Assembly (NCBI GenBank): GCA_018712945.1
Contig: DVFZ01000095.1
Span: 1 to 64,000, forward strand
Origin: Candidatus Pullichristensenella stercorigallinarum
Lineage (GTDB): Bacteria; Bacillota; Clostridia; Christensenellales; Aristaeellaceae
Length of the DNA: 64,000 bases
Direction of reading: 5' to 3'
Part shown: positions 6,851-15,678 of the stretch, piece after piece
Position numbering within the stretch: position 1 is the stretch's first letter
Layout of the letters: each line of letters opens with the position of its first letter
Position numbers and translations under genes: made by a program
The notes under the pieces: model-generated
What the model was told of the DNA's origin: nothing
Database searches by the model: none
What the model saw: only the letters and a program-made list of their open reading frames with translations

Positions 6851-8395
6851 TTAAACGTTCTGTTCCAATACTTCCCGGTGATAGGTGACGTTGGCTTCCT
6901 CCACCCACTGGGCAAGCTGCGCCTCGTAAGCGTCATAGCGCTGCGATTCCAGGGCCTCGGCTTCCAGCGCGTCGCGCACGTCGTCCAAGGGGATATCCCC
7001 GGCCGGCACCTCGGCGTTGAAGTAGAGAATGTGGACGCCCTCGCTGGTGCGCACCGGCTCCGATACGTCGCCCGGGTTTTCCAGCGCCATGGCCGCCGCC
7101 TTGATGGCCGCGTCATAGGTGGTGGAGGCTTCGCTGATGTAGTAGCCGTCGCTTTGCACGCTGGCAAGCTCATACTGGGGATCCTGGCTGTACTCGGCGA
7201 TCAGGCTGTCAAAGTCCGCGCCCTCGGCCACGCGGTTCAGCACTTCCGCGGCGGTGGCCTCCAGGTCGGCATAGAGCGTATCCAGCTCGGCGTTCAGCGT
7301 GGCAATTTGCTCCGCGTCCTCGGTTTCATCCAGAGAATCCAGCGTGAAGATGATCTCGTTTACGCGCATGCTGCTTGTAACGTCGAAGGGGATAAGCACC
7401 TGCTTGAAGGTGCGGTAGCCCGCGGGATTGTAGACCACGACCGTCTCTCCGTATAGGCGGGCGTATTCGTACTGGCCGGGATTGGCGTCGTAAGCGGCGC
7501 GCTGTTCGGCCAGGTCGTCCTCATAGGTCTGCTGAATCTGCTCATCGCTGACGGTGATATTCTGCGTGGCATAGTCGCGCAGCTTTTCCTCCCACCATTC
7601 GGCTTCGATTTCAGCGCGGATGGTTTCCTCCGTAATGCCGTCGCTTGCCATGCTTTCAATGGCGTCCGCGCGGGCTTCCTCGGCGGTCATGGTGCCGTTG
7701 TTGCGCGTATAGAAAGCCAAATCCTGCTCAAAGCGCGCCTGTACCGCCTCGTCAATGGCAGCTTCATCCTCGGCGGTGAGCGTGGTCAGTCCCAGTTCCT
7801 CGGCCTTGGCGCGCTTTACATATTCGGTGACGATGCTGTCAAGCGTTTCATCCATCAGCGAATCGGCGTAGGCGCTCACATCCTGCCCGTTGAGCAACTG
7901 GCGGTTGACCTCGGCGTTGTAGGCGTCGATCACTTCATTGCTCATGATCTGTACGTCGCCAAACTCGGCCACCACCGCGGGTTCGGCCGTCGGCGCGGGG
8001 GTGGAGGTCAGGGCGTCGCTGTCGTCCAGGAATACGTTGTTGGCGTTGACCGGCTCATCCGCGCCGGTGAGCGCGCTCACCACGTCCGGGTCGAGCATGG
8101 ACTGCGCGCCGTCAAATACGTCGGCGTTGGGGTCGATGCCGTTGTCCACCAGCACGCTTTCCAGTTCGTCGATGCGCTGGTTGGCGTTGGCGATCTGCTC
8201 CTCGCGCTCCGCGAGCAGGCTGCTGTCCGAACGGCCGCCGAGCAGATAACCCAGGCCGCCGCCCACCACGAGCGCCACCACAATCAGGGCGATGGCGACC
8301 GCCTTGGGCACGCCGCGGGGACGCCGCCGGCGCCGGCGGTGCGTAGGCGCTGTATCGGACGCATGCTGCGCCCGGCGCGGTTTTTCATTGGCCAT
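6851..8395 (-). CDS. Membrane-anchored PpiC-type peptidyl-prolyl isomerase / foldase
   Basis: 514 residues. The ATG at 8395 follows gggaggaggaaccgat; an earlier in-frame ATG lies inside that site. Residues 1-35 are cytoplasmic and strongly basic (HRRRRRRPRG); about 36-60 form one membrane helix (AVAIALIVVALVVGGGLGYLL). A coiled coil (LAEREEQIANANQRIDELESVL) follows, then a SurA/PrsA N-terminal-like helical domain (about 160-320). The parvulin domain (about 340-490) contains DFDSLIAEYSQDPQ and EPVRTSEGVHILYF. Unlike PrsA it is anchored by a type II signal-anchor, not by lipid. Likely role: folding or quality control of exported proteins. Monocistronic. Confidence 0.85.
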   Translation of the reverse strand: MANEKPRRAQHASDTAPTHRRRRRRPRGVPKAVAIALIVVALVVGGGLGYLLGGRSDSSLLAEREEQIANANQRIDELESVLVDNGIDPNADVFDGAQSMLDPDVVSALTGADEPVNANNVFLDDSDALTSTPAPTAEPAVVAEFGDVQIMSNEVIDAYNAEVNRQLLNGQDVSAYADSLMDETLDSIVTEYVKRAKAEELGLTTLTAEDEAAIDEAVQARFEQDLAFYTRNNGTMTAEEARADAIESMASDGITEETIRAEIEAEWWEEKLRDYATQNITVSDEQIQQTYEDDLAEQRAAYDANPGQYEYARLYGETVVVYNPAGYRTFKQVLIPFDVTSSMRVNEIIFTLDSLDETEDAEQIATLNAELDTLYADLEATAAEVLNRVAEGADFDSLIAEYSQDPQYELASVQSDGYYISEASTTYDAAIKAAAMALENPGDVSEPVRTSEGVHILYFNAEVPAGDIPLDDVRDALEAEALESQRYDAYEAQLAQWVEEANVTYHREVLEQNV

Positions 8396-8559
8396 ATCGG
8401 TTCCTCCTCCCATATACACGGGTATTCATCATCAGTATAACACGAATATGCGCAAAATGGGGCGTTATCGAAATATCCGCACAAAATTGCTATATCCGCG
8501 TCACGATTGGCCGAAATGTGGTATAATAAGCGCATGTACCCTGCAAAGGAGGGGCGCGG

Positions 8560-9333
8560 ATGGCGCATCTTGTCGTTGATTTTTATTCTGACACCCTGGG
8601 TATGGAGACGCGCATGCACGTGCTTTTGCCCGAATGCCTGACGGAAGGGAAGGCAAAAACGCTCTATCTGCTGCACGGCATGTCGGACAACGAGGGCCTG
8701 TGGATGCGGCGCACGTCCATCGACCGCTATGCGGCGGCGAAGAACCTGGCCGTAATCATGCCCGACGGCGGCCTGGGTTGGTATACGGACATGCGTTGCG
8801 GCCTGCCCTGGTTTACATTTGTGGCCCGGGAGCTGCCCGCCCTGTGCCGGCGGTTTTTCCCCATCCTCTCCGACCGGCGGGAGGATACCTTCGCGGGCGG
8901 CGTTTCCATGGGCGGTTACGGGGCGCTGAAGTGCGCCCTGCGCGCGCCGGAGACGTTTTCGCGCGCCATCTCCCTTTCCGGGGCGCTGGACGCCGCCGAC
9001 ATCGCCGCAAACGGCGGCGCGCTGGCCCCGCAGAATTTCTGGGAGGACGTATTTGGCCCGGCGGCGGGCGTGCCAGGCTCGGAAAACGACCTGTTTACCG
9101 CCGCGGAGGCGCTCAGGGATTCGCCCCTGCGCCCCAGCGTGTACATGTGGTGCGGCACGGAGGACTTCTTATATAATATGAGCGCGCGCATGCGCGGCCA
9201 TCTGCGCGCGCTGGGGTATGACCTTACCTATGAAGAATCCCCCGGCGACCATCAGTGGCTTTACTGGGACAAAAAGATTGTGGACGCGCTTGATTGGCTC
9301 GTGCCCGAAGAGGAGGGAAATCCATGGCGTTGA
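8560..9333 (+). CDS. Esterase of the EstA/tributyrin esterase family (copy 1)
   Basis: 257-residue cytoplasmic alpha/beta hydrolase. Signatures: oxyanion segment LYLLHGMSDNEG, nucleophile elbow GVSMGG (Ser about residue 113), acid residue in MWCGTEDFLY and catalytic His in SPGDHQWLYW. The family includes tributyrin esterases and S-formylglutathione hydrolase-like enzymes that cleave short acyl esters or de-acetylate sugars. Start ATG 8560 follows aaaggaggggcgcgg, with a TATAAT at 8522-8527. The stop overlaps the next esterase by 10 bp; the two and a HAD hydrolase form an operon. Confidence 0.85.
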   Translation: MAHLVVDFYSDTLGMETRMHVLLPECLTEGKAKTLYLLHGMSDNEGLWMRRTSIDRYAAAKNLAVIMPDGGLGWYTDMRCGLPWFTFVARELPALCRRFFPILSDRREDTFAGGVSMGGYGALKCALRAPETFSRAISLSGALDAADIAANGGALAPQNFWEDVFGPAAGVPGSENDLFTAAEALRDSPLRPSVYMWCGTEDFLYNMSARMRGHLRALGYDLTYEESPGDHQWLYWDKKIVDALDWLVPEEEGNPWR

Positions 9334-10094
9334 TCCAGTTCGAGGCCTTTTCCGACGCCCTCGGCAAGGCGTTTTCGGCGCAAATTGCCCTGCCGGAGAC
9401 AAACCGGGGGCCGTTCCCTGTGCTCTGGCTTCTGCATGGCGCGGGGGACAACGACAGCGGCTGGTTCCGCAACACCGCCATTGAGCGGCAGGCCACGCGC
9501 CGAGACCTGGCCGTGGTCGCTCCCGCCGCGGGCATGAGCATGTACGAGGACATGGCCCATGGCCAGCGCTATTTTACCCACATCGCCGACGAGCTGCCCG
9601 CGCTGCTGCGCCGCCTGCTGCCCCTGTCGGCAAAGCGGGAGGACAACTTCATCGCCGGCCTGTCCATGGGCGGCATGGGCGCTTTGAAAATCGCCATGCG
9701 CCGCCCGGAGCAGTACGAAGCCGTGTGCTGCCTGTCCGCCGGGCACACCAACTACCGCTTTCACGAACCAAAGGCGGGCACGCCGCGTGCCAACCGCTAT
9801 TTCATCGCCTATGGCGAGGGCGGCCCTTTGCCCGGCGAGGAAGAAACGCTTGAGCGCGCCCGGGCGCTGGCGAAAGACGCCCCCTGCCCGCGCGTGTGGC
9901 ATGCCTGCGGCGCGCAGGACGCGCTCAAGAGCAACGCCCATCTGACGCGCGAATTCTTCGAGAGCCTCCCCGGCAATCCTTTCCAATATGAATACCACGA
10001 AGCTCCCGGCCGCCACAACTGGGATTTCTGGGCGGAGCGCGTGCCGGAAATGCTCGATTTCCTGTTGCGCGGGCGGGAGGAGAGAAGGACATGA
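9324..10094 (+). CDS. Esterase of the EstA/tributyrin esterase family (copy 2)
   Basis: 256 residues, paralogous to the preceding gene. ATG 9324 follows aagaggagggaaatcc inside the end of copy 1. The catalytic residues are intact: LLHGAGDNDSGW, GLSMGGMG (Ser elbow), ACGAQDAL (Asp) and APGRHNWDFW (His). The copies differ substantially outside the motifs, pointing to an old duplication and probably different acyl-ester substrates. The stop overlaps the HAD gene start (ATGA). Confidence 0.85.
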   Translation: MALIQFEAFSDALGKAFSAQIALPETNRGPFPVLWLLHGAGDNDSGWFRNTAIERQATRRDLAVVAPAAGMSMYEDMAHGQRYFTHIADELPALLRRLLPLSAKREDNFIAGLSMGGMGALKIAMRRPEQYEAVCCLSAGHTNYRFHEPKAGTPRANRYFIAYGEGGPLPGEEETLERARALAKDAPCPRVWHACGAQDALKSNAHLTREFFESLPGNPFQYEYHEAPGRHNWDFWAERVPEMLDFLLRGREERRT

Positions 10095-10777
10095 GCGCGC
10101 TCAAGGACTTTCGCGCCGCAATCTTTGACCTGGATGGCACGCTTCTGGACAGCATGTACGTCTGGCGCCGCGTGGACGAGTTGTTTTTCGCCGAACGCGG
10201 CCTGCCCCTGGACGCGGACTATGCCCGCGCCATCGCCGGCATGAGCTACCGCGAAAGCGCGCTGTACACCAAGAAGCGCTATGGCCTGGCGGAGCCGTGG
10301 GAGGAGATTGTTGCCATCTGGACGCGCATGGCCGAGCGCGAATACCGCGAAAACGTGTGCCTGAAGCCCGGCGCGGAGGCATACCTGCGCCAGTTGAAGG
10401 CGCGGGGCGTGCGCCTGGCGGTGGCCACGGCCATGCCGCCGGGGCTGTTTGGGCCGTGCCTCAGGCACCGTGGCATCGAGGAGCTGTTTGAAGTCACCCT
10501 TTCGGTGGAAGACGCGGGCGGGCGCGGCAAGCTGTCCGGCAAGGTATTTGCGCTGGCGGCGGAAAGGATGGGCGTAAAGGGCGAGGACTGCGTGGTGTTT
10601 GAGGACGTATACGAGGGCGTGGCCGGGGCCAGAAAAGCCGGCATGCGCGCCGTGCTGGTCTACGACGAGGCCTCCGCCCACCGCCACGGCGACGCGGCGA
10701 AGCTGGCCGAACGGGTGATTTACAGCTTTGAGGAGCTTTTGGAGGGAAACGATGCCGGGCAAGGCGGCGCTTCCTGA
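10091..10777 (+). CDS. HAD-superfamily hydrolase, beta-phosphoglucomutase-like
   Basis: 228 residues. Motif I is FDLDGTLLDS (residues 13-22, Asp nucleophile), motif II VAVATAMPPG, motif III a Lys in GKLSGKVF and motif IV VVFEDVYEGVAGARKAG. A helical cap at about 20-90 places it in the beta-phosphoglucomutase/phosphatase subfamily I. The substrate is not predictable and could be a sugar phosphate. Third gene of the esterase operon, with a 4 bp ATGA overlap. Confidence 0.85.
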   Translation: MSALKDFRAAIFDLDGTLLDSMYVWRRVDELFFAERGLPLDADYARAIAGMSYRESALYTKKRYGLAEPWEEIVAIWTRMAEREYRENVCLKPGAEAYLRQLKARGVRLAVATAMPPGLFGPCLRHRGIEELFEVTLSVEDAGGRGKLSGKVFALAAERMGVKGEDCVVFEDVYEGVAGARKAGMRAVLVYDEASAHRHGDAAKLAERVIYSFEELLEGNDAGQGGAS

Positions 10778-10784
10778 ATATAAA

Positions 10785-11043
10785 GGGCCGGGGACGGCGT
10801 ATGCGTCCCCGGCCCAGAGCGCTGCCAAAGCCTGCAAACGCAAAAATTGCCTTGCTGAAAGAAAAATCAGAGGCAATTTTTGCTTCCTGCGTCAGCCGCG
10901 CATGCAGCCTGCGGTCACTTACGCCTATGTAAGCTCCCTTGGCTGCAAGTTTGCTTCCTTGTCTTGCGGGCTTTTGCATCCCTCTGGCAGTCTGTTGACT
11001 TTGTCAACATCCTGGTCCGGGGACGGCGTATGCGTCCCCGGCC
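10785..11043. repeat. Hairpin-bracketed intergenic repeat, copy 1
   Basis: A 198-bp element (about 10816-11013) lies between two copies of the same palindrome; the 27 bp ccggggacgg...tccccggcc occurs at 10788-10814 and 11017-11043. The element is closely similar to the one at 39964-40160. Internal foldbacks include gcaaaaattgcc/ggcaatttttgc, cttac/gtaag, gttgac/gtcaac and aaagcctgcaa with ttgcgggcttt. Read on the minus strand it begins AGGATGTTGAC and ends GCGCTCTGG, and only the outer palindrome copy is followed by a T-rich run. It fills the gap between the HAD and cardiolipin synthase genes. Confidence 0.75.
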
Positions 11044-11085
11044 TTCGTCTGTCAAAGGGGTGGGAGAATGAGGATCGGCCCGCGC

Positions 11086-12618
11086 TTACATCAGCGGCGC
11101 GAAGATGCGCAACACCTCGCGCGCCATGCGGCGCGGCCAGCGCGCCTCGCAGTCCTTGGGCGTAATCTGGCGGCAGCGGGCGATGGTTTCCAGGAAATCG
11201 CGCTTGACGTCCAACACCGTCTCGCCGCCGTAAACGCACACGCCGCATTCAAAGTGCAGATAGAGGCTGCGGTAGTCCATGTTCACCGTGCCCACCGTGG
11301 CCACGGCGTCGTCGCAGGCGAACGTCTTGGCGTGGTTGAAGCCGCCGGTGAATTCGTAGATCTTCACCCCGCCGTCGATCAGTTCGCGGTAGTAGGAGCG
11401 CGTGGTGTAATGCACCAGCCGCTTGTCCCAGTTTTCCGGGGTGAGTATGCGCACGTCCACGCCGCTCTTGGCCGCCAGCGTCAGCGCCGAGAGCATCAGG
11501 TCGTCCACAATCAGGTAGGGGGTGGAGATGTATACGTATTTGCGCGCCCCGGTGATGATCTGCATATACACGCGCTCGGCCACGTTTTCCGCGTCCAGCG
11601 GGCTGTCGCAATAGGGCTGCACATAGCCGTTGCCGGGAATGGGCGGCGGCATGTGCGTGGGTGTGAAGCGTTCGTAGAGGGGCAGGCGGCGCGTGGCCAG
11701 GCCCCACATCTGCAAAAACATCAGCGTCAGCCCCCAGGCCGCCTCGCCCTCCACCATGATGGCCGCGTCGCGCCAGAGGCCAAAGCGGTTGACGCGGTTG
11801 ATGTATTCGTCGGCCAGGTTCGCGCCGCCGGTAAAGGCGGTTTCGCCGTCGATGGAAACGATCTTGCGGTGGTCCCGGTTGTTTTGCAGAACCGTCAGCG
11901 CCGGGCGGAAGGGGCTGAACACCTCGCACTGGATGCCCTTGGCGCGAATTTCCTCGCAATAATCGCGCGGCAGCTTCAAAAAGCAGCCGAAGTCGTCGTA
12001 GAGCACGCGCACTTCCACGCCCTCGCGCACCTTTTGCTCGAGAATCTTCAAAACCGAGCCCCACATCTCGCCTTCCTGCAGGATGAAGAACTCTATAAAT
12101 ATGTACTTTTTGGCCTTGGGCAGCTCGCGCAGCAGGGCTTCAAAGAAGGTTTCGCCGCTGGGGTAATATTCCACGCGCGCGGCGGGATACACCGGGAAGC
12201 CCACCCCGTTTTCCAGATAGCGCGCCAGCCGCATCGCGCACGGCCCCTGCGCCTCGGCCTCCGCCAGCGCCCCCTCGTGGCGGGGCAGGCGGCGGGTGAG
12301 CGCGGCCTGCGAGCTTTCCACTTGCTTGCGGAAGCGGTATACGCTCGGCTGCAACTGCATCAGCAGGTAAAACGCGCCGCCAAAAATCGGCAGGGAAAGG
12401 ATTGTGAATACCCACGTCAGCTTATAACCCGGCCGTTCGTGTTTGCTGACCACATGGATGGCCGCCAGCGTGCTCAGCAACGAGAAAAACAGCGATATCA
12501 GCCACGAAGCCTGGCTTCCACTCAGGATCAGGTAGCCAAAAAAGGCGATTTGCAAAATCAGCAGCAGGATGATGAACAGGCGGTGGCTGAGCACACCGCG
12601 CAGGCGTTTATTTTTCAT
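11086..12618 (-). CDS. cls: Cardiolipin synthase (PLD superfamily)
   Basis: 510 residues from ATG 12618 (the frame is open further upstream without a start signal). Two N-terminal membrane helices (HRLFIILLLILQIAFFGYLIL and LTWVFTILSLPIFGGAFYLL) precede the cytoplasmic catalytic part. Both phospholipase D HKD motifs are intact: DHRKIVSIDGETAFTGGANL (about residues 220-240) and NHAKTFACDDAVATVGTVNM (about 400-420). The enzyme condenses two phosphatidylglycerol molecules to cardiolipin and glycerol at the membrane. Length and layout are standard. The operon-mate status with gatB upstream is unclear (194 bp gap). Confidence 0.93.
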   Translation of the reverse strand: MKNKRLRGVLSHRLFIILLLILQIAFFGYLILSGSQASWLISLFFSLLSTLAAIHVVSKHERPGYKLTWVFTILSLPIFGGAFYLLMQLQPSVYRFRKQVESSQAALTRRLPRHEGALAEAEAQGPCAMRLARYLENGVGFPVYPAARVEYYPSGETFFEALLRELPKAKKYIFIEFFILQEGEMWGSVLKILEQKVREGVEVRVLYDDFGCFLKLPRDYCEEIRAKGIQCEVFSPFRPALTVLQNNRDHRKIVSIDGETAFTGGANLADEYINRVNRFGLWRDAAIMVEGEAAWGLTLMFLQMWGLATRRLPLYERFTPTHMPPPIPGNGYVQPYCDSPLDAENVAERVYMQIITGARKYVYISTPYLIVDDLMLSALTLAAKSGVDVRILTPENWDKRLVHYTTRSYYRELIDGGVKIYEFTGGFNHAKTFACDDAVATVGTVNMDYRSLYLHFECGVCVYGGETVLDVKRDFLETIARCRQITPKDCEARWPRRMAREVLRIFAPLM

Positions 12619-12812
12619 AAATACCCCCCGCTCGCAGTATAGCACAAAGCGGGGGGAAAGAACAGTATTTTCCATGAAAATCTTTCGCAAAGGCGCCGGG
12701 GCGCCGGGGCCGCCGCGGGGTTTTCGCGCCTGGCCGCATTGCCGTTGGTTGGCAAAACGCATTCGCGCCTTCCAGCCGGTCCCTGCCGGGCGCCAGAGCC
12801 GCGCCCATTCCA

Positions 12813-14228
12813 TCAATCCGGCTCGCGCGGGCACGCTTGGCCCAGCAGTTCGCGCAAAAGCGCCTCGGCCATGCGCGGCTCGGCGCGGCCGTGGGTTTTG
12901 GCCATCACAGCGCCCATCAGCCCCTTGAGGGCGTTTACGCGCCCGGCGCGGTACGAAGCCGCCAGCGCCCCGTTTTCAGCGAGCACGGCCTGCGCGATGG
13001 GCAAAAGCGCCTCGCGGCCGGAAATCTGCGCCAGGTTCAGGCGCTTCACGGCCGCCTGCGCGCTCTCGCCGCTTTCCAGATGCGCTTCCAATGCCTTTGC
13101 CGCGCCGCCGGCGCTGAGCGTGCCCGCGGCGAGCATTTCCGCCAACGACGCGAGGGCTTCGGCGGCGGGGGCAATGTCCTCCGGGTCGCGGGCGAGGCGG
13201 GAGACAACCAGGCGCTTGAGCGCCCCGCGCGACGGCGTGCGCTGCCACGCCGCTTCAAAGCGCGCGCACAGCGTGGGCGCGGCGGCCAGGGCGCTGGCCT
13301 CGCGCGCCTCAAAGCCGTAGGCCGATTCCAGCCGCTCGCGGCGCGCGTCCGGCAATTCGCCCAGCGCCGCGCGGCGCGCTTCAATCCACGCCTCGGAAAG
13401 CGCCAAGGGCGGCAGGTCGGGGTCGGGGAAATAGCGGTAGTCGTCGGCGTTTTCCTTGCGGCGCATGGGGAAGGTCTGGCCGCTTTCGGGGTCGAAGCGG
13501 CGCGTTTCCTGTTCCACCGTGCCCCCGGCGCGCAATACGGCGGACTGCCGGGCGTACTCGGCCTCGATGGCGCGCTCGACGTTGGCGAAGGAGTTGAGGT
13601 TCTTGATTTCCGTGCGCACGCCCAATTCCTGCCCGGGGAAGCGCACGGAGATGTTCACGTCGCAGCGCATCGAGCCTTCCTCCATGCGGCACTGGCTCAC
13701 CCCCGCAGCCACGAGGATGGCGCGCAGGGCGCTGAGGTATTCGCGCGCCTCCCGCGCCGAGCGCATGTCCGGCTCGGACACAATCTCAATCAGCGGCACG
13801 CCGCAGCGGTTGAAGTCGATCAGCGTTTCGCCCGAGGGCGTGTGCACGAGCTTGCCCGCGTCCTCCTCGATGTGTATGCGCGTAATGCCCACGCGCTTTT
13901 CGCCGGTCTGCACAAACCCGTGCGCGCACAGAGGCAGGTCGAACTGGGAAATCTGATACGCCTTGGGTAAGTCGGGGTAGAAGTAGTGCTTGCGGTCGAG
14001 CCGGGAAAAGCGGGCGATTTCGCAGTTCGTCGCCAGCCCCGCGGACACGGCCAATTCCACCACCCGGCGGTTGAGCACCGGCAGGGAACCCGGCAGCCCC
14101 ATGCACACCGGGCAGCACTGCGTGTTCGGCTCCGCGGCAAAGGACGTGGGGCAGGCGCAGAAAATCTTGCTCCTGGTGTCCAGCTCCACATGCACTTCCA
14201 GGCCAATCACCATTTCATAATCCGCCAT
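12813..14228 (-). CDS. gatB: Aspartyl/glutamyl-tRNA amidotransferase subunit B
   Basis: 471 residues; ATG 14228 follows agggggtgtagttg. The N-terminal catalytic cradle shows MVIGLEVHVELDT, the zinc-site cysteines (FCAC and QCCPVCMGLPGSLPVLN) and HYFYPDLPKAYQISQ. The C-terminal about 150 residues are the helical/YqeY tRNA-binding domain. GatB phosphorylates the misacylated Asp- or Glu-tRNA and accepts ammonia from GatA to give Asn- or Gln-tRNA. Last gene of the aspS-gatC / gatA / gatB operon; its start lies 4 bp after the gatA stop. Confidence 0.96.
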   Translation of the reverse strand: MADYEMVIGLEVHVELDTRSKIFCACPTSFAAEPNTQCCPVCMGLPGSLPVLNRRVVELAVSAGLATNCEIARFSRLDRKHYFYPDLPKAYQISQFDLPLCAHGFVQTGEKRVGITRIHIEEDAGKLVHTPSGETLIDFNRCGVPLIEIVSEPDMRSAREAREYLSALRAILVAAGVSQCRMEEGSMRCDVNISVRFPGQELGVRTEIKNLNSFANVERAIEAEYARQSAVLRAGGTVEQETRRFDPESGQTFPMRRKENADDYRYFPDPDLPPLALSEAWIEARRAALGELPDARRERLESAYGFEAREASALAAAPTLCARFEAAWQRTPSRGALKRLVVSRLARDPEDIAPAAEALASLAEMLAAGTLSAGGAAKALEAHLESGESAQAAVKRLNLAQISGREALLPIAQAVLAENGALAASYRAGRVNALKGLMGAVMAKTHGRAEPRMAEALLRELLGQACPREPD

Positions 14229-14231
14229 CAA

Positions 14232-15665
14232 CTACACCCCCTGTTCCAGCGCGTAGGCGGCGCGCAAAAGCGTGCGTTCGGCAAAGGCCGGGGCGGTGAG
14301 CTGCGCGCCTACCGGCATGCCGCCTTCGCCCTCGCCGCAGTTGACCGAAATCGCCGGCAGCCCGGCAATGGAGGCCGGTACCGTGCATACGTCGCCCAGA
14401 TAGGTCTTGACCGGGTCTTCGTCGCGCGCGCCCAGCTTGCCCGCCACCGTGGGGGCGACGGGGGAGAGGATCACGTCCGCGCCTTCAAACACGCGCGCGT
14501 AGTCCCGCGCCACCAGCGTGCGCACGCGCAGGGCCTTGCCGTAGTAGGCGTCGGCGTAGTGCTCGGAAAGGGCGAACGCGCCCAGCATGATGCGGCGTTT
14601 CACCTCCGCGCCGAAGCCCTCGCTGCGCGAGCGGGCGTACAATTCGTATAGGTCTTCGTACTTTTCCGCGCGCCGCCCGTAGCCAACGCCGTCAAAGCGC
14701 GCCAGGTTGCTGGACGCCTCGGCGCTGGAGAGCACATAGTAGGCCGCCAAAGCGTGCTTGAGCGCTGGCATGGACACTTCCTCGATTTGCGCGCCCAGCC
14801 GTTCAAGCCGCGCCGCCGCGCCCTGGATGCTCTTGCGCACGCCCCCGTCCACGCCCTCGCCCATCAGCTCGCGGGGCATGGCCACGCGCATACCCTTTAC
14901 GCCGCCTTCCAGCCCTTCCAGATAGTCTCCGCCGCCGCGCGGGGAGGAGGTGGCGTCGCGCACGTCGCGCCCGGCGATGCAGTTCATCACCAGCGCGCAG
15001 TCGCGCACGGTTCTGGTCAGGGGGCCAATCTGGTCCAGCGAGGAGGCAAAGGCGATCAGCCCGTAGCGGGACACCGCCCCGTAGGTGGGCTTTAGCCCCA
15101 CCACGCCGCAGAACGAAGCCGGCTGGCGGATGGAGCCGCCCGTGTCCGAACCGAGGGCGAACACGGCCTCGCCCGCGGCCACCGCCGCGGCGCTGCCGCC
15201 CGAGGAACCGCCCGGCACGCGGGAGGGGTCGCGGGGGTTGCGGGTGATGCGGAAGGCGCTGTTTTCCGTGGTGGAGCCCATGGCGAATTCGTCCATGTTC
15301 GCCTTGCCCAGCAGCACGCAGCCCGCCGCTTCCAGCCGTTCGGCCACGGTGGCGCTGTACGGGGGCACATAGCCCTCGAGCATTTTCGAGGCGCAGGTGG
15401 TGGCCACGCCGCGGGTGGCCATGTTGTCCTTGAGCGCCATGGGGATGCCGGTCAGGGGCGATGCGTCCTCTCCGGCGGCGAGGCGCGCGTCGGCGCGCAC
15501 GGCCTGGGCAAGCGCCATTTCAAAGGTCGTGGCCAGGTAGGCGCCGGTCTCGCCGTCGCGCGCGTCGATGCGGCCGATGTAGGCGCGCGTCAGCTCCACA
15601 GCGCTGATTTTCCGCTCCCGCAGGGCCCGGGAAAGGGCCGCGATGTCCATTGCGAATACGTCCAT
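14232..15665 (-). CDS. gatA: Aspartyl/glutamyl-tRNA amidotransferase subunit A
   Basis: 477 residues, amidase-signature enzyme that releases ammonia from Gln or Asn for GatB. The catalytic triad is visible: Lys in GIPMALKDNMATRG (about residue 79), Ser in PGGSSGGSAAAV and Ser nucleophile in GSDTGGSIRQPASF. The ATG at 15665 is preceded by aggggGTGAacac. Full family length. 13 bp downstream of the aspS-gatC fusion gene, in the same operon. Confidence 0.96.
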   Translation of the reverse strand: MDVFAMDIAALSRALRERKISAVELTRAYIGRIDARDGETGAYLATTFEMALAQAVRADARLAAGEDASPLTGIPMALKDNMATRGVATTCASKMLEGYVPPYSATVAERLEAAGCVLLGKANMDEFAMGSTTENSAFRITRNPRDPSRVPGGSSGGSAAAVAAGEAVFALGSDTGGSIRQPASFCGVVGLKPTYGAVSRYGLIAFASSLDQIGPLTRTVRDCALVMNCIAGRDVRDATSSPRGGGDYLEGLEGGVKGMRVAMPRELMGEGVDGGVRKSIQGAAARLERLGAQIEEVSMPALKHALAAYYVLSSAEASSNLARFDGVGYGRRAEKYEDLYELYARSRSEGFGAEVKRRIMLGAFALSEHYADAYYGKALRVRTLVARDYARVFEGADVILSPVAPTVAGKLGARDEDPVKTYLGDVCTVPASIAGLPAISVNCGEGEGGMPVGAQLTAPAFAERTLLRAAYALEQGV

Positions 15666-15678
15666 CCGTGTTCACCCC

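Noticed and set aside
10880-11071. A protein encoded in the 10.8 kb repeat (beginning MLPASAAHAACGHLRL), also found at 40028
   Set aside because: Both strands are open across the repeat and substitutions between the copies keep RNA/DNA foldbacks rather than codons. I treat it as a non-coding repeat.
12837-13970. A long open frame opposite gatB, and similar frames opposite many genes
   Set aside because: They mirror the high-GC codon pattern of real genes, have Arg/His/Ala-rich translations without family motifs and no ribosome binding sites.
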